Origin: Flavobacterium profundi
Lineage (GTDB): Bacteria; Bacteroidota; Bacteroidia; Flavobacteriales; Flavobacteriaceae
Direction of reading: 5' to 3'
DNA length: 64,000 nt
NCBI RefSeq assembly: GCF_006491645.1
Contig: NZ_VDCZ01000002.1
Span: 124,001-188,000, forward strand
Position 1 is the first letter of the stretch. Every line of letters begins with the position of its first letter. The notes under the pieces are model-generated. The model was not told the origin of the DNA and did not search any database. It saw nothing but the letters and a program-made list of their open reading frames with translations. The position numbers were made by a program, and so were the translations under genes. Shown here in pieces: positions 24,948-33,279 of this stretch.

Positions 24948-26732
24948 TTATGGAATTTCAACTATTTTAATTGGAAATGAAAGCATATTCATTTCTCTTA
25001 CACATTGAATTAATGAATATTTAGCAATATTCGATTTTACTAGATGAACATTTCCTTTAATTGCAGGTATTTTTTTTGAATCTGATTTAAAAGCCATAAC
25101 AAATTCAAACCTTTTATTTTTATTTGTCAACTTATTTATAAATATATCTTTATCTATAATTTTATCTGAGTTTTCCTTTTTTCTATTATATGAGTTAATT
25201 ACTTCATTAACGAATTTTAAACCACCGGAACTTACATCATTATTAAATCTTGCTGCAGAAACTTGAATTTGATTACTTAAATCTCTAATTTTCCCATCAA
25301 AACCTTTTTTAACATGCACAAAATATAATACATTATTACTTTCATAGAGAATATCACATAATTCAATATTTTGACCTAAAGATTTGTCAAAAACCCAATA
25401 ATTATCTTTTAGATGATATTTTCTATTGTAGGAGTCTTCATCTTCATTTAAATCAAAATTCCATTTTTCTGTAAGAATATTTTGGTCTAAATAATTGAAT
25501 TCAATCATTCTGTTGCAAAGTTCATTAATAGAGTTAGTAAAATTATCTTCAACTTTAAACCATCTTGTGTCAATTTGAAAGATTGGCCTGTTTTCAATAT
25601 TCAGTTCGCAAATTATATGATCTAAAAACACACCTCTTGTTAAAATTTTATTTTTTCTTAAACCATAAATCCATAGACCACTAATTATTCTTCTAAATTC
25701 CATTAAATCAAGGTTCTCATAGTTCTCATATATAATTTTTAAGCCTTGATATAATAGTTTTTCTTTATCTCTAAACTCAAATTTTTTATTATTATCTTTA
25801 AGTTTAAAAATAAACATATCACTTTCATAAAAATCTTGAATATTTGATGGATGAACAAATTCAATCTCTGGGTGTTTAGGAAAATCAGAACGACTTGGAG
25901 AAAATAATTCATTCATATAATTGAATAAAACAAATATTAACTCTTTTTTGTAAACATCTTTAATTATAGTTTTATCTTTTATTTCAACAAATGAAGTTAA
26001 CTGCTTTTTATAATTACTTTTAGATATTTCGTTTAAGGTTAAGAAAATACTATGTAATTCATTAAAATTGATTTTATGTTTTATATTAAAATAAGATCCG
26101 ATTTCAAGAATAGTAGTTCTATCACCAAAATCTATAAATGGAAACACACTATCTTTAATTTCTTTTTTTAATTTTAAATTTATTTTTGATGGAATATTGG
26201 TAAAATTAAGAACATCAATTAGTTTTAATCCGTCCTTAAAAATATCTTTACGTTTAGATAGTTTACCTGAAATACCTCTAAATTCAATCGATAATACTTC
26301 TTCATCTAAATCAGTAATGTATTCAAAAAAATCTAAACCAAATCTTTGATCTTGATACCTGATAATAACTCTACTTCCACCACCACCAACAATTGCATAA
26401 ATATTATTTTCTGCACAAGCAAATAAAACAAATGAAATTTGTTTAACTGAAAAGTCATGTAGTTTAGATAATGACTCGGGTATAAAATCTTTCCAATAGG
26501 ATTCTTTTTCTTCTGTATAAGAATAAGTAAAATACTCAATATTATTAATTATTATTGGATGTAATCTATAACTTTCTTCAACTTCGTTAACTTTTTCTTT
26601 ATGCTTATTTACAATATGATTTATTATATCATTGTTATTCACTAATTCATTTTTTTTAAATTCAAAGTGAGTTTTATCAATTCTATAAATTTTAATATCG
26701 TATTCTGGATTTTCAAAAAAAATATCATTCAT
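24948..26732 (-). CDS. DUF6119/TIGR04141-like sporadically distributed protein
   Basis: I place the start at the ATG at 26732 (MNDIFFENPEYDIKIYRIDK, 594 aa); a TTG at 26792 would add 20 residues. Segments match the sporadic TIGR04141/DUF6119 family: QISFVLFACAENNIYAIVGG then GRF-like RYQDQRFGLDFFEYI, and near the C-terminus LYFVHVKKGFDGKIRDLSNQ followed by IQVSAARFNNDV. The family has no established function and is patchily distributed. It is the first gene of the cassette and is much more AT-rich than the flanking genes, suggesting acquisition by transfer. Family assignment is from memory of motif patterns. Confidence 0.6.
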   Translation of the reverse strand: MNDIFFENPEYDIKIYRIDKTHFEFKKNELVNNNDIINHIVNKHKEKVNEVEESYRLHPIIINNIEYFTYSYTEEKESYWKDFIPESLSKLHDFSVKQISFVLFACAENNIYAIVGGGGSRVIIRYQDQRFGLDFFEYITDLDEEVLSIEFRGISGKLSKRKDIFKDGLKLIDVLNFTNIPSKINLKLKKEIKDSVFPFIDFGDRTTILEIGSYFNIKHKINFNELHSIFLTLNEISKSNYKKQLTSFVEIKDKTIIKDVYKKELIFVLFNYMNELFSPSRSDFPKHPEIEFVHPSNIQDFYESDMFIFKLKDNNKKFEFRDKEKLLYQGLKIIYENYENLDLMEFRRIISGLWIYGLRKNKILTRGVFLDHIICELNIENRPIFQIDTRWFKVEDNFTNSINELCNRMIEFNYLDQNILTEKWNFDLNEDEDSYNRKYHLKDNYWVFDKSLGQNIELCDILYESNNVLYFVHVKKGFDGKIRDLSNQIQVSAARFNNDVSSGGLKFVNEVINSYNRKKENSDKIIDKDIFINKLTNKNKRFEFVMAFKSDSKKIPAIKGNVHLVKSNIAKYSLIQCVREMNMLSFPIKIVEIP

Positions 26733-26790
26733 ATATAAATTTTGCAACAATTTAATTTGTTTAATATTAAAAATATATATAAAACTTCTC

Positions 26791-26812
26791 AAATGTTAAA
26801 ATTTTAACATTT
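26791..26812. promoter_or_regulatory. 22-bp perfect palindrome, copy 2
   Basis: The sequence is identical to 21327-21348 (arms AAATGTTAAAA and TTTTAACATTT). It sits 59 bases upstream of the proposed DUF6119-like start at 26732, in the expected promoter zone, which also argues against the TTG start at 26792. Confidence 0.55.
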
Positions 26813-27343
26813 TAATCCGTTTTTTTTCCAAAATTAAAACTTGATATGAGTCTGATTTTATGGTTAACCATAATTTTAGTTTCTAATTTTATATGCTTTT
26901 TCAATATATATCCCTTTTTATCTGTTATCTGCTACAGTTCATCTTGTTTTTGAATTTTACAATAACAAATCCCTAACAATTGCATCCTTTTTTCTTGGTA
27001 CTTTGCAGTTTCAAACGCGTTTTGTAAAGTGTTTGTAGCGAAAATGTATAGGTTTCATGCTACTTTACCGAAGCTTTTCCGAACAACATCCGAACAAAAC
27101 CCTTAAAAAGGCCCTTTAAATACGTCAGTATACATCAAAACAGGTCAAAACCCGTCAAAACCATTCAAAACCAGTCACAGCCTCATTTTTTTATGTTTTT
27201 GGCAAAGTTGTTGAATCTATCCTTATACTTAGCTAAGGAAAATATAAAGTGTAGTACGATTAGGATCATACCATTAAGTTACTGATTGCATTATACTTTA
27301 GAAACACAAAAAAACAATTAGAAAAATTTAAAAAATTAAAATT
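26813..27343. other. 531-bp stretch without a gene
   Basis: I see no credible reading frame on either strand. It contains a palindrome (TATGGTTAACCATA near 26861), a short GC-richer patch around 27010-27115 with AACGCGTTTTG and two CCGAACAA repeats (27078-27095), and the phased TCAAAAC repeat described separately. It separates the minus-strand accessory cassette from the DUF6266 gene and should hold both promoters. Confidence 0.6.
27125..27180. repeat. 10-bp-phased TCAAAACnnn repeat array
   Basis: TCAAAACnnn units begin at 27135, 27145, 27155 and 27165. Degenerate TCA-starting units sit in the same phase at 27125 and 27175. The exact 10-bp period places every copy on nearly the same face of the helix. 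The array lies 160 bases upstream of the DUF6266 gene. It may be a multimeric protein-binding site or a curved element. Confidence 0.65.
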
Positions 27344-27985
27344 ATGGGAACATACAACAAAGGCATTATTGGTGCCTTCTCAGGAAAAGTAGGTCCAGTG
27401 GTAGGCGCAAGCTGGAGAGGTAAAGAAATTTTACGTAGTTTACCTAAAAAGAGTAACAGAATAGCAACACCAGAACAAGCGTTGCACCGTATGAAATTTA
27501 CGGCTGTTATCTCTTTTTTAAACCCAATTCATCCTATTATTAGTCGTTATTACGGTAATAATCAAGGAGAAAAATCAAGGATTAATCGTGCCATGTCTTA
27601 TCATATGAAAGAAGTAGTGCAGTATGCTGATCCAGAGTATACTTTTGCCTACAATAAGGTACAAGTATCCAAAGGCTATTTACCAGGTATAGAAGGCGGT
27701 ACAGTTGCTTCGTCTATTGCCAATACTCTTACTTTTAGTTGGAATGATAATTCAGGGCAAGGGGAAGCTCAAGCAACGGATGCATTAGTCGTAGCGGTTT
27801 ATGAACCTTTAAGCAAACAATGGGTGTATTCTTTATCTGTAGCAAATAGAAATACCACTACAGGTTCTTTAGTATTGCCACCCACATTCAGCGGTACGAC
27901 AGTAGAAGTGTGGGGTTTGTTTGCTTCGGTAGATGAAAAAAAGTACGCCACAAGTACCTATTTAGGAAACGTACTTGTAAGTTAA
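27344..27985 (+). CDS. DUF6266 family protein
   Basis: The 213-aa protein starts with the DUF6266 signature GTYNKGIIGAFSGKVGPVVG followed by ASWRGKEILRSLPKK, and has a C-terminal beta-rich half (TLTFSWNDNSGQGEAQATDA). The family is found almost only in Bacteroidota, often in several copies per genome, and has no known function. No signal peptide is present. It is monocistronic with a clear terminator. The small HTH gene that follows may be related by mobility rather than function. Confidence 0.8.
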   Translation: MGTYNKGIIGAFSGKVGPVVGASWRGKEILRSLPKKSNRIATPEQALHRMKFTAVISFLNPIHPIISRYYGNNQGEKSRINRAMSYHMKEVVQYADPEYTFAYNKVQVSKGYLPGIEGGTVASSIANTLTFSWNDNSGQGEAQATDALVVAVYEPLSKQWVYSLSVANRNTTTGSLVLPPTFSGTTVEVWGLFASVDEKKYATSTYLGNVLVS

Positions 27986-28015
27986 TTTATTTATAAACTA
28001 AAAAAAGAATAATTT

Positions 28016-28048
28016 AAAAGTGCAATATCAAGGTATTGCACTTTTTTT
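28016..28048 (+). terminator. Terminator after the DUF6266 gene
   Basis: AAAAGTGCAATA pairs with TATTGCACTTTT around a 5-6-base loop and is followed by a T-run. Confidence 0.85.
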
Positions 28049-28182
28049 ATAATAGTAGGACTTATACAAAATTAATTTCAAATATGAAATATTAAAAACT
28101 GTAAATTATCATATTTTTAACATGTTTTTACTGAATTATGGAATGGTTTTGGATGTAATTCTAGTTCAATAAACAAACAAAA

Positions 28183-28431
28183 ATGAAAAAACAAATTGAT
28201 CACTTAAAGAAAGAAGTTTCTTATCTTAAAACTTTAATTTTAGAGCTATTACCAGTAAAAGAAGAAGAATGGTTAGACAGTGCAGATATTAAGCAACGGT
28301 TTAATTTTAGCGAAAGTAAATTATACCGATTGCGAAAAAACAATGCCATTCCACATACTAAAATAGGAGGCAGGTACCATTATCCTAAGAGCTTTTTCAA
28401 TCAGTATTTAATGAAGAAAATAGAAGCCTAA
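28183..28431 (+). CDS. Excisionase-like helix-turn-helix protein
   Basis: The 82-aa protein has a short coiled coil (QIDHLKKEVSYLKTLILELL) and a MerR/excisionase-type HTH_17 domain: WLDSADIKQRFNFSESKLYR, then LRKNNAIPHTKIGGRYHYPK. Such proteins are common in Bacteroidota mobilizable elements and next to integrases, but no integrase or mobilization gene is in this window. It may be an orphan element remnant or an ordinary small regulator. Confidence 0.75.
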   Translation: MKKQIDHLKKEVSYLKTLILELLPVKEEEWLDSADIKQRFNFSESKLYRLRKNNAIPHTKIGGRYHYPKSFFNQYLMKKIEA

Positions 28432-28434
28432 ATT

Positions 28435-29130
28435 TTAAAAAGGGATTGCAATAAACCTATCTTTGTAAATCCCTTTTTCTATTACCCAAACCAAAGCATA
28501 ACTTCCAGCACCATCACTGTTCATGGTTTCTATATATAACGATTGATTCGTTTCGTCATGATAAACTCTTGTAGTTGTTAGATTAGGTTCGTATAAATTT
28601 GAGATACCATTATATGGAACTTTTGTTGTAACACCGTCTATCGTTATGCTAATACTTTTATATGCAAGTTTTGGTAAATTACCATCCGTACCAAAAGATT
28701 CTTTACCATCAATTTTTTCAATTTGACTTGGATTATCTTTATAATAGGTATAACTATGGTTACTTTTAACAAAAGGTGATGTAGTTAATTCTATAGAAAG
28801 GGTACCTTTGGATAAAATGATTCGGTCATTGTCTATAATTCTTTGTGGAATACTCGGAAGAGATGATAAATTTACAACTCTATTGTAGTAAACATAACCA
28901 TTAAAAGTTTGATTGTTTTTATTATAAGTGATATCGACCCAATTTCCTTCTGGACCAAAATGACTAACGACAGTACCATTGGTAACTTTATCTATAATAT
29001 TGTTGGAAATTTCTTTAGAACTGCGCACATTCACATAACCATCAGTATCTTTTATGATTGCAAATTCAAAGTCTTGAGAATGACATAAAGAAATAGCGAA
29101 TGAGAATACAAGTAAATATATTTTTTTCAT
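28435..29130 (-). CDS. Secreted SH3-domain protein
   Basis: The 231-aa protein has a signal peptide (MKKIYLLVFSFAISLCHSQ) and a bacterial SH3 (SH3_3) domain at about 25-90: IIKDTDGYVNVRSSKEISNN, TNGTVVSHFGPEGNWVDITY and NGYVYYNRVV. The second half (residues 95-231) is a beta-rich region of unknown function with ETMNSDGAGSYALVWVIEKG. Bacterial SH3 domains often bind peptidoglycan or sense the envelope. It lies 3 bases after the SRPBCC gene and may be co-transcribed with it. Confidence 0.75.
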   Translation of the reverse strand: MKKIYLLVFSFAISLCHSQDFEFAIIKDTDGYVNVRSSKEISNNIIDKVTNGTVVSHFGPEGNWVDITYNKNNQTFNGYVYYNRVVNLSSLPSIPQRIIDNDRIILSKGTLSIELTTSPFVKSNHSYTYYKDNPSQIEKIDGKESFGTDGNLPKLAYKSISITIDGVTTKVPYNGISNLYEPNLTTTRVYHDETNQSLYIETMNSDGAGSYALVWVIEKGIYKDRFIAIPF

Positions 29131-29133
29131 TTT

Positions 29134-29637
29134 TTAGTTATTTTCAAAATAATCATCTAAATTAGAAAGTGCCATTGTAAAGCCTTCTTTAAAGCCCATT
29201 GCGATTATTTTTTCTAAATCTTCCAAACTTTCATATTGCGCTACGATGCTTACTAGAGTAGTATTCTTGTTGGTATTTTCTGTAAAAGTATTGGTCCATT
29301 TGGTGCGAGGCATTTCGGTAGAAGTAGTACCTTCTTCGTCACAAAATGCGTCTAAACCAGTATAACTATGCAAAGGTTCAATTTGTAAATAGTCATTTTT
29401 ACACCAGTGGTATTCATTTTCAGGACTTTTCATAGCGTATAACCAAGTACCACCTTCTCTAAAATCCATCGATTTTGTAATCGTTTGATAGGGTTTTGGT
29501 GCCCACCATTGGTCTAAAATTTCAGGTTTTGTCCAAGCATCCCAAGTATGAGAAAGATTGGCATTAAATTCTCTTTTTACTAGTACCGTATGATCCTCTT
29601 TATTGATTGTAAAATCAAATACTAAATGCGTTTTCAT
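29134..29637 (-). CDS. AHSA1-like SRPBCC protein
   Basis: The 167-aa protein is a single AHSA1/SRPBCC domain: LVKREFNANLSHTWDAWTKP then EILDQWWAPKPYQT, and the C-terminal MGFKEGFTMALSNLDDYFEN helix typical of the ligand-binding cavity lid. It directly follows an ArsR regulator gene with 5 bases between them. This ArsR-AHSA1 pairing is very common and the ArsR protein is expected to control the pair. Ligand unknown. Confidence 0.85.
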   Translation of the reverse strand: MKTHLVFDFTINKEDHTVLVKREFNANLSHTWDAWTKPEILDQWWAPKPYQTITKSMDFREGGTWLYAMKSPENEYHWCKNDYLQIEPLHSYTGLDAFCDEEGTTSTEMPRTKWTNTFTENTNKNTTLVSIVAQYESLEDLEKIIAMGFKEGFTMALSNLDDYFENN

Positions 29638-29642
29638 AGTTG

Positions 29643-29969
29643 TTATTTTTGTGGATTGGTCTTTTTTAATTGTTCTAAAACTTGATCCAATTGGTTAAAA
29701 CGCGTTTCCCAAATTTTCCGATATTGCGCGAGCCATTGGTCAATTTCTTTCATTTTTTCAATTTGTAAGGAATAGTAAATTTCTCTCCCTTTTTGTTCTT
29801 GGGTAACCAAATCACACTCACTCAAAATACGCAAATGCTTTGAAACTGCTTGACGCGTGGCTTCAAAATGATCGGCAATAGCATTAGGAGTCATCGCATT
29901 CACGGCGATTAAAGAAATAATAGCTCTACGCGTGGGGTCGGCAATCGCTTGAAAAACATCACGTCTCAT
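29643..29969 (-). CDS. ArsR family transcriptional regulator
   Basis: The start is set at the ATG at 29969 ([20 protein letters not shown]). The longer frame to 30020 would place the -7 element inside the gene. The 108-aa winged-helix protein has [20 protein letters not shown] as recognition helix and no metal-binding cysteine pair, so it belongs to the non-metal ArsR subgroup paired with AHSA1-like genes. It probably autoregulates through the overlapping dyad. Confidence 0.85.
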   Translation of the reverse strand: MRRDVFQAIADPTRRAIISLIAVNAMTPNAIADHFEATRQAVSKHLRILSECDLVTQEQKGREIYYSLQIEKMKEIDQWLAQYRKIWETRFNQLDQVLEQLKKTNPQK

Positions 29970-29988
29970 AAAAAGGCATTGTTTAATA

Positions 29989-30034
29989 GTGAAACTAATT
30001 GGTTGCAAATATAAGTGCAACTATTTGGTTTCAC
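29989..30034 (-). promoter_or_regulatory. ArsR promoter embedded in its operator dyad
   Basis: Two 19-base arms (GTGAAACTAATTGGTTGCA at 29989-30007 and the complement of GTGAAACCAAATAGTTGCA at 30016-30034) match at 16 of 19 positions. Between and overlapping them the minus strand reads TATATTTG (30006-30013), a -7 element. A repressor bound to the dyad would block RNA polymerase. Confidence 0.7.
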
Positions 30035-30116
30035 AAGTTTTTTTACTATTTTTTTTAATTTTAAAAAAGGAGTAGGGATGCCCTCAACACTAAATAGTTT
30101 CTATAAAAAACAAATT

Positions 30117-30407
30117 TTATTCGTAAAGACCTAAGCGTGTTTTTAATAGTTTTACTTCAGAGGTGAGTTGGTTCATCTTATGCAATAAGTCTAAAATAAC
30201 GGCTATACCTTCCTTATTGATATTTAAATCATTATGCATGCGAATAATTTTTTCCACGTGTACCAATTCTTCTCGATGAAGGTATTTTGTATTGTTGTAA
30301 ACAATTGTATGTATCAATCCAAAATCTTCTAATTCCTCTATGAAATGAGTTTCAATTTGGCATTCTTCACAAAATAGGTCTATAATAATTAAGTCTTGCG
30401 TATCCAT
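30117..30407 (-). CDS. cbpM: Chaperone modulator CbpM-like
   Basis: The 96-aa MerR-like protein matches CbpM: LIIIDLFCEECQIETHFIEE, LEDFGLIH and LHREELVHVEKIIRMHNDLN then INKEGIAVILDLL. CbpM binds the J-domain of CbpA and inhibits its co-chaperone activity. It starts 5 bases after the end of the cbpA-like gene, the standard cbpAM operon. Confidence 0.88.
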   Translation of the reverse strand: MDTQDLIIIDLFCEECQIETHFIEELEDFGLIHTIVYNNTKYLHREELVHVEKIIRMHNDLNINKEGIAVILDLLHKMNQLTSEVKLLKTRLGLYE

Positions 30408-30412
30408 GTGGT

Positions 30413-31312
30413 TTATTGTTTTGCTAATTGTTCAAATAATTCTCTTTCTTTATCCGAAAGTTTGGTAGGAATGGCAATAGCGTAGGTCACATATAAATCA
30501 CCAAAATTGCCTTCTTGTTTGTACATTGGAAATCCTTTTCCTTTTAAACGTACTTTAGTTCCGTTTTGAGTGCCTGGAGTAACCTTTAATTTCAATTGTG
30601 TACCATTGAAATCGGTAATTGTAGTTTCACCACCTAAAACGGCAGTGTATAAATTTAAATCGTGATTCAAATACAAATCAGCTCCATCTCTTTTAAACGG
30701 CGTATCATTGGTAATGGAAAAAGTAATATACAAATCACCTTTCGGCCCCTTATTTATGCCTTCACCACCATAGCCTTTTATTTTTATGGTTTGACCGTCT
30801 TCAATACCAGCAGGAATGGTAATCCGAATACTATTTCCATTTACATTAAAAGTTTGTTTGTGCGTGGTAGCGGCTTGTTTTATATCGAGTTGAAGGGAAG
30901 CATTAAAATCTTGTCCTCTAAATTGAGCGCTACTTCTTCCTGAGCTACTGGATTGTCTTCCAAACATAGAAGAGAAAAAATCGGAGAAATCTTCACCTCC
31001 AAAATCTGCAGTAGTGCGATGTCCTGAGTCATTGGAATAATGCTGTTGTTGTCTTTGCTGTTGCTGGTACTTTTCATATTCTTCTCCATGTTCCCAATCC
31101 TTGCCGTATTTGTCGTATTTTTTACGTTTTTCAGGATTACTCAGTACTTCATTGGCCTCATTAATTTGTTGAAATTTAATTTTGGCATTGGCATCGTTAG
31201 GATTTACATCAGGATGCCATTTGCGAGCGAGTTTGCGGTAGGCTTTTTTAATAGCTTCAGTAGAAGCATTTTTATCTATTTCTAGAATTTTGTAGTAATC
31301 TATAAATTCCAT
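30413..31312 (-). CDS. cbpA: DnaJ-family co-chaperone CbpA
   Basis: The 299-aa protein has an N-terminal J-domain ([20 protein letters not shown], with HPD in [12 protein letters not shown]) and then a Gln/Ser/Gly-rich linker. The C-terminal substrate-binding domains of the CbpA/DnaJ type ([20 protein letters not shown] and [20 protein letters not shown]) complete it. It lacks the Cys-rich zinc domain of DnaJ. The partner cbpM-like gene follows immediately. It assists DnaK under stress or in stationary phase. Confidence 0.9.
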   Translation of the reverse strand: MEFIDYYKILEIDKNASTEAIKKAYRKLARKWHPDVNPNDANAKIKFQQINEANEVLSNPEKRKKYDKYGKDWEHGEEYEKYQQQQRQQQHYSNDSGHRTTADFGGEDFSDFFSSMFGRQSSSSGRSSAQFRGQDFNASLQLDIKQAATTHKQTFNVNGNSIRITIPAGIEDGQTIKIKGYGGEGINKGPKGDLYITFSITNDTPFKRDGADLYLNHDLNLYTAVLGGETTITDFNGTQLKLKVTPGTQNGTKVRLKGKGFPMYKQEGNFGDLYVTYAIAIPTKLSDKERELFEQLAKQ

Positions 31313-31445
31313 AAAAATCCTTTATAATTTGTTAGTTTATGTATGTTGTTTGATACGTAAATTTACAAATAATTGGAATATCAATTTTATGATATCTATC
31401 AGGAATTTTATAAAATTATAAGATGTAGTTATTTTTATACGGCTA

Positions 31446-33056
31446 TTAAAAATGTTCTACTGTAGCTTTTTTCCAAAAATAGTCAAATTCCTCAGGGATA
31501 TTATTTTCATCCAAAAGACGTCCTTTTACTATTTCAGGATATAGTTGAGAAAAAGTAGCCACTTTATTGCTATCTATTCGAGTGGTAACACAATCTCGAG
31601 TTACATCATCTGGATGCGCAATTCCTGCAGAAGCCATTAAATCTACTGCACTTTTTACCGTTTCTTTTTGATAGCGCGCTACACGAACGCTCTTTTCTTC
31701 AGGAACTAAACCTTTGGTTAATCTAGGGTCTTGAGTGGCTACACCTGTGGGACACGTATTTGCGTGACATTCTAAAGCCTGAATACACCCTAGAGCAAAC
31801 ATCATTCCGCGAGCAGAATTGCATAAATCGGCACCAATTGACAAATTACGAATAATATCAAATCCCGAAATAACCTTACCACTAGCAATAATTTTAATTT
31901 CGTGTTTGATACCGAAACCATTTAAGCAATCGTAAACAAAAGCCAATGCATCACGAAGTGGCATTCCTACATGATCCGAATATTCAGGAGGTGCAGCACC
32001 AGTACCACCTTCACCACCATCTACGGTAATGAAATCAAAATAGGTCTTAGTATGTACCATTGCTTTACAAATTGCTATAAATTCCGATTTATTACCGATA
32101 CAAATTTTCATTCCTATGGGTTTTCCACCTGATTTTTCTCTCAATAATTGCATAAACTCCATTAATTGAAGCGGTGTTTTGAATGCCGAATGTGAAGGTG
32201 GAGAAATAATATCATGGCCTTTATCCACCAAACGAATAGAAGCAATCTCATCGGTCACTTTTTCTTTTGGTAAAATACCTCCATGTCCTGGTTTAGCACC
32301 TTGAGAAAATTTGATTTCTATCATCTTTACTTGTTCCAAAGTAGCTCTCTTTTCAAATTGATCTACATTAAAAGTACCATCGGCATTTCTACAACTAAAA
32401 TAACCCGTACCAATGTTCCAAACGACATCACCACCTTCTAGATGATAAGGAGAAAGGCCTCCTTCACCTGTATTATGATAAAAACCACCTTCTTTAGCAC
32501 CATGATTTAAAGCTAAAATGGCATTTTTACTTAAACTACCATAACTCATCGCACTAATATTGAAGATACTCGCAAAATAAGGTTGGCTACATTGTGAAGA
32601 ACCAATTTTTACTCTCGGATTATGATTTAACAATTCAAAAGGAATGGCATTGATACTATGATTGATCCATTCATACCCTTCAGAATACGTATTCAATTGG
32701 GTTCCAAATGGTTTTGCATCTGTTTCTTTTTTACTTCTAGAATACACCATACTGCGTTGCAAGCGGTTAAAAGGTTTTCCTTCAGTATCCGTTTCTATAA
32801 AATACTGACGCATTTCCGGCCCTAAATCTTCCAATAAATAACGCATCCTACCTAACAATGGAAAATTACGTTTTATCGTATGTTTCGACTGATACATATC
32901 GTACAACCCCATAAGGATTAAAGGAATAAAAATAGCCAGTAGTAAACTGAATTTCCAGTCTATATAGATTAAAATAGCCGTAATAGCTAAAACCGTAAAA
33001 CTGATAACAAGGAAAGCTTTTCTCATGTGGTCTGGTCTTTTATAGTAGTAGTTCAA
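31446..33056 (-). CDS. FMN-binding glutamate synthase family protein
   Basis: The 536-aa protein has two N-terminal membrane helices (about 13-50). A glutamate synthase FMN-binding/central TIM-barrel domain follows at about 145-470: NISAMSYGSLSKNAILALNH, GAKPGHGGILPKEKV, TVDGGEGGTGAAPPEYSDHV and the Cys-rich CIQALECHANTCPTGVATQD. The cysteines fit an Fe-S site. It has no glutamine amidotransferase domain, so it is not a full GltB. These membrane-anchored orphans are widespread and their reaction is not established. Confidence 0.88.
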   Translation of the reverse strand: MNYYYKRPDHMRKAFLVISFTVLAITAILIYIDWKFSLLLAIFIPLILMGLYDMYQSKHTIKRNFPLLGRMRYLLEDLGPEMRQYFIETDTEGKPFNRLQRSMVYSRSKKETDAKPFGTQLNTYSEGYEWINHSINAIPFELLNHNPRVKIGSSQCSQPYFASIFNISAMSYGSLSKNAILALNHGAKEGGFYHNTGEGGLSPYHLEGGDVVWNIGTGYFSCRNADGTFNVDQFEKRATLEQVKMIEIKFSQGAKPGHGGILPKEKVTDEIASIRLVDKGHDIISPPSHSAFKTPLQLMEFMQLLREKSGGKPIGMKICIGNKSEFIAICKAMVHTKTYFDFITVDGGEGGTGAAPPEYSDHVGMPLRDALAFVYDCLNGFGIKHEIKIIASGKVISGFDIIRNLSIGADLCNSARGMMFALGCIQALECHANTCPTGVATQDPRLTKGLVPEEKSVRVARYQKETVKSAVDLMASAGIAHPDDVTRDCVTTRIDSNKVATFSQLYPEIVKGRLLDENNIPEEFDYFWKKATVEHF

Positions 33057-33279
33057 AAGTAAGTTTTTTTGATTGTTTTAGCAGGTGTAAAGGTTATTTT
33101 TTTACTAAAAATGAGTTAAACAATTCAGAGTAAAATACTTATAAATAATGATTTTTAATTTGTTGCATGCTATTATTTTTGAAATTTAATTCATATTAAA
33201 CCAATGATTGGTATTGAAAAGATGTAACATTCTCTATTTTTTAATGTCCTATAAGTATCAATCAAAAAAATCAAACATC

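Noticed and set aside
27125..27180. Short CRISPR-like array
   Set aside because: The unit is only 10 bases with no distinct spacers and there are no cas genes nearby. It is a phased simple repeat.
22927..28431. Integrative element with integrase
   Set aside because: An excisionase-like HTH gene is present, but no integrase, relaxase or attachment-site repeat was found in the window.
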